Source of the DNA: Acidimicrobiia bacterium
GTDB taxonomy: Bacteria > Actinomycetota > Acidimicrobiia > Acidimicrobiales > Ilumatobacteraceae
Assembly (NCBI GenBank): GCA_009923785.1
Contig: RFSV01000001.1
Span: 49,116-113,115 of the forward strand
DNA: 64,000 nucleotides
Direction of reading: 5' to 3'
A program made the translations under genes and the position numbers. The notes below the pieces were generated by a model. That model saw nothing but the letters and a program-made list of their open reading frames with translations, ran no database searches and had not been told where the DNA came from. This document shows positions 44,151 to 52,938 of this stretch, one piece after another. Each line of letters starts with the position of its first letter. The first letter of the stretch is position 1.

Positions 44151-44162
44151 TAAGGTTGAGCC

Positions 44163-44747
44163 ATGTCCGGCTCCACGACTCACGACGCACGAACTCTCGA
44201 CTCGCTCCGCCGACGCATGGTCGCCATGCATTCCCTCTACGACGATGCCCTGGCAACCATGGACGAAAGCCATGTCAACCACCAAGAGAAAGACGGCGTC
44301 CTGCCGATCGCCTTCTCCCTCTTCCATTACGCGAACATGCACGACGCATCGTTCATGCTCCTCACCGGACAGCCACCCATCTGGAGCGACGAGTGGCAAG
44401 GACGCGTGCAGCCGGCGATCGCCGACCATGGCAAGCATCGCACTGTCGACGAGATGACGGCTCAGCGAATCGGTGATCTCGGCGCTTTTCGTGACTACAT
44501 CCGTGCCGTGTTCGATCGAACCGAGGCCTGGCTCACGACACTCACTCCCAGCGATCTCGATCGCATCGTGATCCCTCGCCCGTTTCCTCCACAGATCGCA
44601 TCGACCTTCAGCGCCCGAGTGGCCAACGACGACGGCATCAGCCTGCTCGACGGTATCGAGTGCTGGCTCTACCAACACGGCCTGCGTCACATGGGCGAAA
44701 TCGAACTCGCTCGAAGTTTCGTGGGGCTGCAGGGCATGACCAGTTGA
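44163..44747 (+). CDS. DinB-like four-helix protein
   Basis: A 194-residue, mostly helical protein with metal-type His positions of the DinB/YfiT fold (LFHYANMHDASFML near 56-69 and YQHGLRHMGEIELARS near 170-185). DinB proteins in actinobacteria often act as thiol-dependent transferases, but this one is not close enough to name. The ATG is 6 bases after TAAGGT. It is divergent from the DUF1330-like gene. Confidence 0.65.
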   Translation: MSGSTTHDARTLDSLRRRMVAMHSLYDDALATMDESHVNHQEKDGVLPIAFSLFHYANMHDASFMLLTGQPPIWSDEWQGRVQPAIADHGKHRTVDEMTAQRIGDLGAFRDYIRAVFDRTEAWLTTLTPSDLDRIVIPRPFPPQIASTFSARVANDDGISLLDGIECWLYQHGLRHMGEIELARSFVGLQGMTS

Positions 44748-44772
44748 GCTGCTCGCCTGATCGAACAGGCAA

Positions 44773-46122
44773 CTACGGCAGTAACACGCCAGGATTCATG
44801 ATTCCGTCAGGATCGAGTGCTGCTTTGATCGAGCGCATCGCGTCGATCTCCGATGTCGATCGGACCATGTGCAACCACGGTTGCTTGGCAGTGCCGATTC
44901 CGTGCTCGGCCGAGATGCTTCCTCCACAGGCAACCACCTCGCCGAGCACCTGTTCGGTGAGGGCGACTTCGTCTCCGTCTCCGCCCACAACGTTCACGTG
45001 CATGTTGCCATCGGCCGCATGACCGAACACGAAGGTTCGGGCTCCCGGCCGGACCTTCTCGACGGCTAACGGAATTCTCTCGACGAACGGGGCCAGGCTC
45101 GGAAGTGGAACCGTCACGTCGAACTTGAACGGGACTCCGAGTCGATTGATGGAAGGCGTCTGTTCCTCCCGAATTCTCCACAGACGCTCACGTTGTGAGG
45201 GGGTCACGGCGACCGCTACGTCGATTCCCTGGTGCTCGTCGAGGATGTCGGACAGCACATCGACCTGCTCTGAGGCACTCGAACACTCGATAAGAAGGTG
45301 GATACGACGATTCGGCATCGCGATCTCGAGCCCGATCTGCTCGCGCACCAAGGCGAGCCCATCGGCGGTCACGAGCTCGGCAGCATCGACGGTGTCGAGT
45401 CGCGAGCACACCGACGCCACCACATCCACTGCCGTTGCGACGTCGTCACAGGAGACCAGCGCCGTGACCACATGGGGCATGAGGGGGACCAACTGCACGC
45501 GAACCGCGGTGACGATGCCGAGGGTCCCTTCACTGCCGCACAGGAGACCGGCCAGGTCGTATCCCGTGTTGTCCTTGACGAGACCGCCAAGATGCGACAC
45601 CGTCTCCCCTGAACCGAGAACCGCCTCGATTCCCACGATCTGGCGACGAGTCATCCCGTAGCGCACGACGTTCACACCGCCAGCGTTGGTCGCCACGGTT
45701 CCACCAATGGTCGCTGTCCCGCGAGCACCGAAGTCCACTGGATACCGCAAACCAAACGACTGCGCTTGCTCTTGGATGTCGTGCAGAGTGACACCGGCGC
45801 CGACGGTGACCTGACGCGTCAGTGGATCGATAGTGCCTGTGTTCCGAAGACGGCTCGTCGACACGAGGATCGATCGACCTCGCGAGATCGACCCTCCCAC
45901 AAGACCGGTGTTGCCGCCTCGCGGTACGAGCGACACACCGCTTCGGCGAGCCACCGCCACCACCTCGGCCACCTCCACCGTCGAGCCGGGGCGAACGAGC
46001 AGGGTCGGCTCACCCACGAACCGCCCCGTCCAGTCGGCATCATCGGACGAATCGGTGTCCGTCACGTTGTCGGATCCCACCACGTTCTCGAGCAACCGAC
46101 GCAAATCAGCGGAATCGAACAC
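44773..46122 (-). CDS. FAD-linked 2-hydroxyacid dehydrogenase, GlcD-like
   Basis: A 449-residue flavoprotein of the glycolate oxidase subunit D / D-lactate dehydrogenase family. FAD_binding_4 domain: VPRGGNTGLVGGSIS (about 61-75), TIGGTVATNAGGVNVVRYG (about 134-152), GYDLAGLLCGSEGTLGIVT. C-terminal substrate domain: FGHAADGNMHVNV (metal His) and ISAEHGIGTAKQPWL. It oxidises a D-2-hydroxyacid and passes electrons to an acceptor. The GTG is 6 bases after TACCCT on the minus strand (46134-46129). No GlcE or GlcF neighbours are present. Confidence 0.87.
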   Translation of the reverse strand: MFDSADLRRLLENVVGSDNVTDTDSSDDADWTGRFVGEPTLLVRPGSTVEVAEVVAVARRSGVSLVPRGGNTGLVGGSISRGRSILVSTSRLRNTGTIDPLTRQVTVGAGVTLHDIQEQAQSFGLRYPVDFGARGTATIGGTVATNAGGVNVVRYGMTRRQIVGIEAVLGSGETVSHLGGLVKDNTGYDLAGLLCGSEGTLGIVTAVRVQLVPLMPHVVTALVSCDDVATAVDVVASVCSRLDTVDAAELVTADGLALVREQIGLEIAMPNRRIHLLIECSSASEQVDVLSDILDEHQGIDVAVAVTPSQRERLWRIREEQTPSINRLGVPFKFDVTVPLPSLAPFVERIPLAVEKVRPGARTFVFGHAADGNMHVNVVGGDGDEVALTEQVLGEVVACGGSISAEHGIGTAKQPWLHMVRSTSEIDAMRSIKAALDPDGIMNPGVLLP

Positions 46123-46189
46123 GCCGAAAGGGTAGCCATCGGTGATCTAGGGTGTCGTCGTTCAGCCGCACACGTCGCAGAGGGGGCGC

Positions 46190-47251
46190 ATGATGCAGGC
46201 ACCGACAACCACGTCCGAGATCACCGCCGAATGGCTGTCGACCGTCCTCGACAGTTCGATCACAGAGTTCGACATTGAGACCATCGGGGCCGGCGAAGGG
46301 TTCATGGGCCAGCTCGCCCGCGTGTCGCTCACTGGCAACCACCTCGCCTCCGGCATTCCCGAACGCGTGATCGTGAAGATGCCCACCATCGATCCCGGTG
46401 GGCGAATGATCGGCGAGATGATGCGAGTCTGGGAACGCGAGCATCGCTTCTACACCGAGGTCGCTCCGTCGATGCACGGAGTCCGACTGGCCCGCTGTCT
46501 TCATTCCTCCGACGATCCATACGTTCTGATCCTGGAAGATCTGCATCCCCTGGTGCCTGGAGATCAGGTCGTGGGACCGACGTTGCAGCAGGCCCATACG
46601 GTGATCGATACCGCAGCTGCACTACACAGTTCGTGGTTCGAACATCCCGACTTGGCCGATCTCACCTGGATGCCCGACATATCCGACCCCATGAGCGCAT
46701 CGGTCGGGTCGATGTTCGACATGGGTTGGCCCACGTTTCTCGCGCGTTATGGCGAGACCCTTCCCGAACGAGTGCTCCGATGGTGCGAGACGTTCGCCCC
46801 CATGGTGGAGTCCTGGATTCGCAACTACATCGACTGGCCACTCACCCTGTCTCACGGCGACTTCCGACTCGACAACATGTTCTTCGCCCCTGACGGTTCG
46901 ATGACGCTCGTCGACTGGCAACTCTCCATGCGAGCTCCGAGCACCACCGATCTCGTGTACTTCCTCGGCACCAATCTTCCGACCGAGATGCGACGCGCCC
47001 ATCAGACCGACCTCATCGACCGCTATTCGTCGGCCATGCGAGCGGGCGGTGTTCCCGACGAATGGGCCGATCCGGAGCGGATCACCCAGGGATACGCGGA
47101 GGGCTGTCTCTTCTACTGCACCTCGTTCGCCGCCAGCATCCTGACCCTCGATCCGGCCAACGAACGCGGGGCCGCTCTCATGGATGCTTTGGTCCGGCGA
47201 GCATTCTCGGCGGCCGACGATCTCGACGCCGGCACACGACTCGGGATCTAA
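46190..47251 (+). CDS. APH/CHK-family phosphotransferase
   Basis: A 353-residue aminoglycoside-phosphotransferase-fold protein. The catalytic loop LSHGDFRLDNMFF (about 222-234) and TLVDWQLSMRAPSTTDLVYFL (metal Asp) are those of the ecdysteroid/acyl-CoA-dehydrogenase-associated kinase-like group common in actinobacterial lipid catabolism. Two ATG codons are adjacent, preceded by GAGGGGG. The promoter hexamer TAGGGT (46148-46153) leaves a leader of about 30 bases. The substrate is unknown; drug resistance is not implied. Its stop overlaps the convergent trmB by 4 bases. Confidence 0.82.
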   Translation: MMQAPTTTSEITAEWLSTVLDSSITEFDIETIGAGEGFMGQLARVSLTGNHLASGIPERVIVKMPTIDPGGRMIGEMMRVWEREHRFYTEVAPSMHGVRLARCLHSSDDPYVLILEDLHPLVPGDQVVGPTLQQAHTVIDTAAALHSSWFEHPDLADLTWMPDISDPMSASVGSMFDMGWPTFLARYGETLPERVLRWCETFAPMVESWIRNYIDWPLTLSHGDFRLDNMFFAPDGSMTLVDWQLSMRAPSTTDLVYFLGTNLPTEMRRAHQTDLIDRYSSAMRAGGVPDEWADPERITQGYAEGCLFYCTSFAASILTLDPANERGAALMDALVRRAFSAADDLDAGTRLGI

Positions 47252-47910
47252 CTGTTTACGGCCACTCCGTTACGCACGAACGTCAGATCGGTGGATGAGC
47301 GACCAGCCTCACGGCCGGCACGTTCAAAGGCCGTTTCGATCCGCCATTCGGGACGGTCGGCGCAAAGCTCTTCGAACAACCCGGACTCACGAAGTTTTCT
47401 GTCGATCGATATCGCATACGAGTCGACATCGGTCGCCACTCGGAGAACTCCTCCTTCGCGAAGCACGCGAGCCAACCGCACGATGCGTTCGGTGGTGAAC
47501 AACCGCCGATGGGCCTGGGCGTTCTTCGGCCACGGATCAGGAAAAAAGGTCCAGACCTCGTCGAGCGATGACGCCATCAATCGTTCGACGAATATCAGGG
47601 CGTCTCCCTCCACGACTCGCGCGTTGACGAGCGAGTAGGAATCGATGTCGTCGAGCAATCGAGCGATTCCCGGACGATGTACGTCGACCGCGACCACAGA
47701 ATATTGGGGGAAGTTTCGGGTCATGTACGACGCCAGATCGCCGTTCCCGGATCCGATTTCCAGGCAAACAGTCGACCCCGGCTCGAACAAGGCACGGAGA
47801 TCGATCGACGGACCCGACTCGTCCAGCCCGAAACGTGGAAGGAGTTCGGCGTGCAACGATGCTCGACGACTTCCGAGGCGCCGACGACGGGGCTTGAACG
47901 TGCGAGACAT
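47248..47910 (-). CDS. trmB: tRNA (guanine-N7-)-methyltransferase
   Basis: Methylates G46 in the variable loop of tRNAs using SAM. The 220-residue protein has the SAM motif CLEIGSGNGDL (about 49-59), VAVDVHRPGIARLL, and the family hallmark FFPDPWPKNAQAHRRLF (about 121-137). The ATG (MSRTFKPRRRRLGSRRA) suits the usual basic N-terminus; the longer frame is antisense to the next gene. Promoter weak or absent at the leaderless distance. Confidence 0.92.
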   Translation of the reverse strand: MSRTFKPRRRRLGSRRASLHAELLPRFGLDESGPSIDLRALFEPGSTVCLEIGSGNGDLASYMTRNFPQYSVVAVDVHRPGIARLLDDIDSYSLVNARVVEGDALIFVERLMASSLDEVWTFFPDPWPKNAQAHRRLFTTERIVRLARVLREGGVLRVATDVDSYAISIDRKLRESGLFEELCADRPEWRIETAFERAGREAGRSSTDLTFVRNGVAVNS

Positions 47911-47973
47911 GCGGGACGTATCCACCTCGCGATCCACACTGTTACGGTACCGGCGAGGCCGAAGGGAGCCGTC

Positions 47974-48384
47974 GTGTCGATTCAACTGCAAGTGGTTCTG
48001 GCCGACTACGCCGTGACCCACGACGGAAAGGTGATGATGGCTGGAGCCGGCTGGACACAGGTCGGTCCCGGACCGTTTGCCAGTTCGCTTGCCTTCATGG
48101 CCAAAGTCCCATGGGACATGGCTGATCGGCGAATCGTCATCACAGCCGAACTCGTCGACGAAGATGGCCGCGCCGTCCTGATCAACGGATCACCGCTGGC
48201 CCTCGAGATCGCCTTCGAAGTCCGACGCCCCGATGGTGTGAAACCCGGTTCTGACATCGACCAAAACGTCGCCGTCCAGATCCCACCGATCAATCTCGAA
48301 CCGGGTCGCACCTACGAGTGGCGGGTCTCGGTCGACGGACGCAACAACCGCGACTGGAATCGCGTCTTCCACGTTCGCGACTGA
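47974..48384 (+). CDS. DUF6941-like hypothetical protein
   Basis: A 136-residue soluble protein, mostly beta strands (MSIQLQVVLADYAVTHDGKV, AFMAKVPWDMADRRIVI, LEPGRTYEWRVSVDG). This resembles the DUF6941 group of bacterial proteins of unknown function. The GTG start is preceded by GAAGGGAG as ribosome site, and TACGGT about 26 bases upstream may be the -10. It is tail-to-tail with the WS/DGAT gene. No enzymatic motif is visible. Confidence 0.6.
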   Translation: MSIQLQVVLADYAVTHDGKVMMAGAGWTQVGPGPFASSLAFMAKVPWDMADRRIVITAELVDEDGRAVLINGSPLALEIAFEVRRPDGVKPGSDIDQNVAVQIPPINLEPGRTYEWRVSVDGRNNRDWNRVFHVRD

Positions 48385-48390
48385 GAAGGC

Positions 48391-49872
48391 TCAACTCCGG
48401 TTCTCGACCCCGAACACCCGACAGAGCTCGTCGATCTCCTGGAAGTGCATGTCGAGAAGATCCCAAAGATCCGGGACGAGTTCTCGGCAGGCGATGAGTC
48501 CGAAATCCAGTCGATCGAGGTAGCTGTGGACCGTGATGTTGAGCCCCATCCCGTCGGTCACGATCGAAATGGGGATGTAGTTCTCCATGCGAGCACCGCT
48601 CAACCACATGGGCGACCGCGGCCCGGGAACGTTGGAGATCACTACGTTGTTGGGCAGGAGGTTGGCGCGATCGGCCCATCGAAGACGCGAGGCGAGTCGG
48701 GTCGCTGCCGTCGCCAACAACGGTGACGTGGCTTGCGCCCCCTCGGCGATGGTGTCGGCCGGAATGAGATCGAACTGGCGTTTCGCTTCTTCCATTGCTC
48801 GGTGACACAGCGCGACCCGCTGCACCGGATCGTCGGTCATGGTCGGCAACTCCGCCACGACACCTGACACCATGTTCGTCCACGGCACGTCTTCCTCACC
48901 GGTTCGAAAGGACACTGGGACGAGCGCTCGAAGTGGACGATCGGGCAATGCCTCGTGATGAATCAAATAGCGACGAAGGGCACCCGTGCAGATGGCCATG
49001 ACCACGTCGTTCACCGTGCCACCTGAAGCCGTCTTCAGATCTTTCAACGTGTCGAGGGAGGCCGACCTCATGGCGAACCTGCGATGGGAGGTGATCGTTC
49101 TGTTCCACGGTGTCGGTGGAGCTGGCGTGAGGGGAAGCTTCACGCGCTCCACCGGAGTCGGGTTGTCCGAGTCGGGACGTCGGGTGACTGTTCGAACGGT
49201 GCGCCGCACCTGGCGCGTGATCCGGCTCCCGATCGGTGATCCGGCAGCGTCGACGAGACCCTGGGTGAGTCGCAACTGCAACCTCACGGCACGCACAGGA
49301 TCAGAGACGATTTTCGACACGGCGCGTCGTACGAGTTCGTTCGGCGTGGGCATCGGTTCGGGGACGATCTCGACTGGTTCCAAATCAGGTTCGGAATCGG
49401 CTTCGGTGTCGGTGAGCATGTTCAGCAGAACGACTCCGGCTCCACCGTCGATCGCCGAATGGTGAAACTTGGTCATGAGGGCCCAACGTCCGTCGGACAA
49501 ACCCTCGATCACGTAGACCTCCCACAACGGACGAGTGCGATCGAGAGCACGACCAAAAATACGGGCGACCTGATCGGCCAATTGGCGATCACTTCCTGGT
49601 GGTGCAAGACCTAGGTGCCGCACATGAAAATCGAGATCGAAGTCGTCGTCGACCACCCAATAGGGATGATCGAGTCCAAAGGGCACCTCCACTAACCGAT
49701 GGTGCAGCGGCTCGGCTCGTCCGGCTAGTGCCTCGAATCGCCGATACACGACTTCATACGGGTCGAAGTCCGCCGACGGGCGACTGTACAAAGCCAGGCC
49801 CGACACATGGCCGAAAGTCGTCGACGATTCCATGTGGAGAAAAGTTGCGTCGAGCCCCGACAACTGCCTCAT
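48391..49872 (-). CDS. Wax ester synthase / acyl-CoA:diacylglycerol acyltransferase
   Basis: A 493-residue bifunctional WS/DGAT protein making storage triacylglycerol or wax ester from acyl-CoA. The N-terminus RQLSGLDATFLHMES is typical, the active-site motif HHSAIDG (about 139-145) is intact, and the C-terminal domain has NNVVISNVPGPRSPMWLSG. The ATG is 6 bases after TAGCGT on the minus strand (49884-49879). It marks a lipid-storing organism and fits the surrounding acyl-CoA genes. Confidence 0.92.
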   Translation of the reverse strand: MRQLSGLDATFLHMESSTTFGHVSGLALYSRPSADFDPYEVVYRRFEALAGRAEPLHHRLVEVPFGLDHPYWVVDDDFDLDFHVRHLGLAPPGSDRQLADQVARIFGRALDRTRPLWEVYVIEGLSDGRWALMTKFHHSAIDGGAGVVLLNMLTDTEADSEPDLEPVEIVPEPMPTPNELVRRAVSKIVSDPVRAVRLQLRLTQGLVDAAGSPIGSRITRQVRRTVRTVTRRPDSDNPTPVERVKLPLTPAPPTPWNRTITSHRRFAMRSASLDTLKDLKTASGGTVNDVVMAICTGALRRYLIHHEALPDRPLRALVPVSFRTGEEDVPWTNMVSGVVAELPTMTDDPVQRVALCHRAMEEAKRQFDLIPADTIAEGAQATSPLLATAATRLASRLRWADRANLLPNNVVISNVPGPRSPMWLSGARMENYIPISIVTDGMGLNITVHSYLDRLDFGLIACRELVPDLWDLLDMHFQEIDELCRVFGVENRS

Positions 49873-49983
49873 GAGAGAACGCTAGCCCTCGCCGCAACCA
49901 CCTCTGTCACGATGCTCGTTCTCGCGATCCCTTGTCGTCCGGCCCGCCCTATGTTGCCGACTCCCAACAAGAAACGAGGAGAT

Positions 49984-50406
49984 ATGAAAACGATCGAACG
50001 ATCACCAGAAGTTGCCTCGGCACCCCGGCGCCGAGGCCTGATCCGAGGACTCGGAATTGCTGCACTCATCGGCATCGCCCTACCCGTGACTGCATTGGCA
50101 TTCGACAGCCTGAACGTCGATCTGCCATTCCTGCCCGCGGTCGGCGAGTCAGCCGCTGAAGCCTGTGATTCCGACGGAGTCGCGACATCCTTCGCGTACG
50201 GCAACACGTCGTCGAACGGCATCAGAGTCACGTCGGTCACCGTGGACGGCATAGCCGCCAATTGCACCGACCTCACAGTCGACTTCATGGATGGCGAGAC
50301 GCCCACTGCCTCCTACAGCGGTGCCGTCGTCGGAACGACGACGACCCTCACGACATCAGTCTTTACCAACACGTTCAACAGCGTCAGAGTTCTGCTCGGC
50401 CCGTGA
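49984..50406 (+). CDS. Small secreted or membrane-anchored protein, unknown function
   Basis: A 140-residue protein with an N-terminal hydrophobic segment (about 21-41, after a basic RRRGLIRG stretch). The extracytoplasmic part is rich in Ser, Thr and Val, with only two Cys (EACDSDG, ANCTDL). No domain recognised. The Shine-Dalgarno CGAGGAGA lies right before the ATG. Hsp20 follows 52 bases later and then a 49-residue membrane protein, so the three may be transcribed together. Confidence 0.55.
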   Translation: MKTIERSPEVASAPRRRGLIRGLGIAALIGIALPVTALAFDSLNVDLPFLPAVGESAAEACDSDGVATSFAYGNTSSNGIRVTSVTVDGIAANCTDLTVDFMDGETPTASYSGAVVGTTTTLTTSVFTNTFNSVRVLLGP

Positions 50407-50458
50407 CGTTTCGCGATTTCTGCCGCAACTATCAAGCCCCAACAGAAAGGAAGTTGCA

Positions 50459-50899
50459 ATGTCAGTACTGAGAAAGTCGTACATCGACCTCGATTGGCCC
50501 GCCTGGATGTCGAGTCGTCTCCCGCTCGATCGCTTCGACGGGTGGACGGACGTCGCTAGCGAGGTCGGAATTCGTGTCGAAGAATTCGAAAAGAACGACC
50601 AATTCGTCATTCGGGCCGAAGTTCCCGGCATCGACCCTGACAAAGACGTCGAGCTCGCGCTATCGGAAGGAGTTCTGCGCCTCATGGTTCACCGCCAGAA
50701 GGAGAAGACAACGGCCGATGCTCGCCACTATCGGAGTGAGTTTCACTACGGGTCGTTCACCCGACTGATCGCCCTTCCGGCCGGGGCCTCCGATTCCGAC
50801 GTGAAGGCCACCTACCAAAACGGAATCCTGGAGGTTCACGTCCCCATGAATGGCCACCACGCTCATGAGAAGCGCATCGCGATCGAGACACGATCATGA
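50459..50899 (+). CDS. Small heat shock protein, Hsp20/alpha-crystallin family
   Basis: An ATP-independent chaperone of 146 residues. The alpha-crystallin domain spans about 38-130: VRVEEFEKNDQFVIRAEVPGI-type start, VELALSEGVLRLMVHR, EFHYGSFTRLIALPAG and the conserved YQNGILEVHVPM. The terminal IAIETRS supplies an I-x-I type oligomerisation tail. AAAGGAAG is the ribosome site. Its stop overlaps the ATG of a 49-codon gene. No heat-shock inverted repeat (HAIR/CIRCE) was recognised upstream. Confidence 0.9.
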   Translation: MSVLRKSYIDLDWPAWMSSRLPLDRFDGWTDVASEVGIRVEEFEKNDQFVIRAEVPGIDPDKDVELALSEGVLRLMVHRQKEKTTADARHYRSEFHYGSFTRLIALPAGASDSDVKATYQNGILEVHVPMNGHHAHEKRIAIETRS

Positions 50900-51045
50900 G
50901 TACGTCGACCTACACGCCATCGACGTTTTCGAACTCGATCGATCAGAGTTGGTGGAAGCGTCTACTCGTGCCACTCGGAGTGGGACTTGCCGTCTTCGCA
51001 CCTCTCGCAATGTTGTGGCGCCGCCGACACAAGAACGGCGAATGA
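50896..51045 (+). CDS. 49-residue single-pass membrane protein coupled to Hsp20
   Basis: A short gene starting inside the last codons of hsp20 (ATGA overlap). The product has a polar Ser/Thr-rich N-terminus (MSTSTYTPSTFSNS), a WWKRLL junction, one hydrophobic helix (about 23-40, PLGVGLAVFAPLAMLW) and a basic tail (RRRHKNGE). The stop-start overlap and clear membrane pattern support it being real. It might anchor or recruit the chaperone at the membrane; this is inference only. Confidence 0.6.
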   Translation: MSTSTYTPSTFSNSIDQSWWKRLLVPLGVGLAVFAPLAMLWRRRHKNGE

Positions 51046-51052
51046 ACCTTGA

Positions 51053-51092
51053 GGGCGGTGGTGATGCGTCAACGAAACATCGTCACCACCCT
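51053..51092. terminator. Hairpin between Hsp20 cluster and cupin gene
   Basis: GGTGGTGA (51057-51064) pairs with TCACCACC (51083-51090), extended by ATG/CAT with a one-base bulge and by GGG/CTC-type pairs outside. It lies between the ends of convergent transcription units. No U-run follows, so it is a stem likely to stop or stabilise transcripts rather than a classical terminator. Confidence 0.45.
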
Positions 51093-51126
51093 CTCGCCCA
51101 ACACAGAGCGACCGGGGGAGGGCACA

Positions 51127-51573
51127 TCAGAACCGGATCGTGTTCTCGCTTCCCTCGGCACCGAGGTACACGGCGAACAGCCGGACCGGCTCGTCGCCAT
51201 CGTTTCGTCCGTTGTGGCGGGTACCGATCGCTTCGAGCACGGACTCTCCGGCCTGGTACGACTTGGTGACATTTCCAGAGTCCGTGTCGTACGTGACCGT
51301 CAATTCCCCGCTGACGATGTAGGCGACCAAGGGGACTTCGTGAAGATGCCAACCAGTCTCAGCACCCGGAGGAATCTCGATGATGGCGGTGGTGATCTCG
51401 GCCGAACCGGAGTCGGGGTAGGTGATGGCCTGATCCAGAACCGTTCGTCGGGCCGCATCGGCCAGCAGCTCGCTGGAGATCGCCGTTCCGGCCGGGTTGT
51501 TGTCGGGCTTCTCGGAGGCACAAGCCGCCAACAGCCCGAGAACGCACAGTGTCACTGAGGTGGCTCGTCGCAT
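51127..51573 (-). CDS. Cupin-domain lipoprotein
   Basis: A 148-residue lipoprotein with lipobox LLAAC (Cys18) followed by a single cupin barrel. Motif 1 is GWHLHEVPLVAYIVSGELTV (about 73-92, with two of the usual His and the Glu) and motif 2 ends NGRNDGDEPVRLFAVYLG. Metal binding is plausible. Its function outside the membrane is unknown. The ATG is 7 bases after TACCCT on the minus strand (51586-51581). The tRNA-Gly terminator lies just upstream. Confidence 0.75.
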   Translation of the reverse strand: MRRATSVTLCVLGLLAACASEKPDNNPAGTAISSELLADAARRTVLDQAITYPDSGSAEITTAIIEIPPGAETGWHLHEVPLVAYIVSGELTVTYDTDSGNVTKSYQAGESVLEAIGTRHNGRNDGDEPVRLFAVYLGAEGSENTIRF

Positions 51574-51636
51574 TGCCTGAAGGGTAGGCACCGGTCGAGG
51601 ACGAGCCTCGTCCCACATCACACAACCGGCACATGC

Positions 51637-51668
51637 AGAAATCCCCGGTCCACAGACCGGGGATTTCT
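51637..51668. terminator. Strong hairpin terminator after tRNA-Gly
   Basis: AGAAATCCCCGGTC and GACCGGGGATTTCT form a perfect 14-base inverted repeat with a CACA loop. On the minus strand it begins 6 bases after the tRNA-Gly CCA end. The stem has a GC core and A/U-rich base, so termination would end in TTTCT. It isolates the tRNA from the cupin gene. Confidence 0.85.
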
Positions 51669-51673
51669 CACGT

Positions 51674-51749
51674 TGGAGCGGACGACGAGATTCGAACTCG
51701 CGACCCTCACCTTGGCAAGGTGATGCTCTACCAGCTGAGCCACGTCCGC
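51674..51749 (-). tRNA. tRNA-Gly (GCC)
   Basis: A 76-base tRNA on the minus strand. The acceptor stem GCGGACG pairs with CGTCCGC, with discriminator U and encoded CCA. The D arm is GGCTCAGCTGGTAGAGC, the anticodon loop TTGCCAA carries GCC, and the T arm is GAGTTCGAATCTC. It is followed by a perfect terminator hairpin. Confidence 0.96.
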
Positions 51750-51793
51750 AGCATCTGGAAATCTACCGGGGGGTCAGCACCCGGACAACACGC

Positions 51794-52690
51794 TTACACG
51801 GGCTCAGGGACCTTCGTGGTTCGGGCCACCACCACCGTTCCCGCCAGACCGGCCAGAACGATTGCCGCCCCGACGAGTTGACCGGGCACCAAACTTTGGT
51901 CGTAGACGATCCAGGCGCCGATCATCGAGATCGGTGGACTCAAGAGCGTGAGCAACGAGGTCGTCGTGACCTCGAGATGCTTGGTGGCCCACACGATGAG
52001 CCCGTGTCCGAGAACTCCCGGACCGAAGATCATGGCGACGACACGGACGTAGTCCAGACGTTCCATCTGCCAGAGATCGTCGGCGGCAACGAGACAGTAG
52101 GGCGTGAGGGCGACGGCCCCGACCACGAACACTCCAGCCAGGAATGCCCAACTGCCCACTCCGGCGTTGCGGGTTCGCTTCATGAGAAGGAAGTAGCCGG
52201 TGAAGCACAGCACGTTGCAGAACGCAAGCAGATCTCCACTGAACGCCGAGTTGCTCGTATCGGCTCCACGGCTGATCATGACCGCCAAACCCACGAACGA
52301 CACGAAGGCTGCTATCGACGCTTTGGGCGTCGATCGCTCGCCCACGAGCCGACCAGCACCGAGCACCATGAAGGCCGGACACAACTGCCCGATGAGAGTT
52401 GCATTGGCGATGGACGTTGTGCGCATGGCCTGGAAACCGAACATCATCGAGAAAGCGAACAGAACTCCTGGCAACGCGCAGATTCGCAGGACTCGTCGAT
52501 CGAGTGGTTCGCCGAACAGCCGGGCCAGAAGAACCATGACGGGTACGGCGAGCCACATGCGATAGAAGCTGACCGAAACACCCGACACGTTCATCCCACG
52601 GACGAGAAGTGGGCCGATCCCCCATCCCACCACACCGATGAGAACGCTTCCGACGGCGACCTCACGAACATCGCGAGGTCGAGTGTTCAC
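51794..52690 (-). CDS. EamA-family (DMT) transporter
   Basis: A 298-residue membrane protein with ten predicted helices in two EamA repeats (about 10-140 and 155-290). It starts VGSVLIGVVGWGIGPLLVRG and ends with a basic tail. DMT members export metabolites or amino acids. The GTG start overlaps the stop of the upstream 75-residue gene (GTGA), so they are coupled. Confidence 0.83.
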   Translation of the reverse strand: MNTRPRDVREVAVGSVLIGVVGWGIGPLLVRGMNVSGVSVSFYRMWLAVPVMVLLARLFGEPLDRRVLRICALPGVLFAFSMMFGFQAMRTTSIANATLIGQLCPAFMVLGAGRLVGERSTPKASIAAFVSFVGLAVMISRGADTSNSAFSGDLLAFCNVLCFTGYFLLMKRTRNAGVGSWAFLAGVFVVGAVALTPYCLVAADDLWQMERLDYVRVVAMIFGPGVLGHGLIVWATKHLEVTTTSLLTLLSPPISMIGAWIVYDQSLVPGQLVGAAIVLAGLAGTVVVARTTKVPEPV

Positions 52691-52914
52691 GACCTGTTCG
52701 ATTCCGGGCGCAAATCGACCCGAAGAACGAGGACGCCGTCCTCGATGGAAGCGGTGGCATCGCCGATGATGGCGAAGTCTTGGAAATCGGTTTGCGCCTG
52801 TTCGATGAAGTGCTTGCGCTCGTCTCCGGCCACGGGCGGAAGCGGACGCTTCTTCACCGCAGCAGCACGCTCACGGAACCGCTGCAGCATCGCATCGAGA
52901 TCGAGTTCGGCCAT
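52687..52914 (-). CDS. Conserved short hypothetical protein
   Basis: A 75-residue soluble protein: MAELDLDAMLQRFRERAAAV forms a helix, then a basic linker (KKRPLPPVAGDERKHF), a second helix (IEQAQTDFQDFAIIG) and a final strand pair (SIEDGVLVLRVDLRP). No name assigned. The ATG is 6 bases after TAGGCT on the minus strand (52926-52921), giving strong promoter support that it is expressed. It is translationally coupled to the DMT transporter gene. Confidence 0.65.
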   Translation of the reverse strand: MAELDLDAMLQRFRERAAAVKKRPLPPVAGDERKHFIEQAQTDFQDFAIIGDATASIEDGVLVLRVDLRPESNRS

Positions 52915-52938
52915 GACCTCAGCCTAGAACGTGACGTT

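Noticed and set aside
44755..44772. GCCTG-N6-CAGGC hairpin between the DinB-like and FAD oxidase genes
   Set aside because: Five-base stem without a U-run; too weak to call a terminator.
46190..47251. APH-fold gene as an antibiotic resistance determinant
   Set aside because: The motifs fit the CHK/acyl-CoA-associated kinase-like group, not the aminoglycoside-modifying enzymes, and the context is lipid catabolism.
28071..49872. The 28-50 kb stretch as a genomic island
   Set aside because: It is catabolic and has one repeat pair, but promoter style and codon use match the rest. No integrase, attachment sites or direct repeats at tRNA-Cys were seen.
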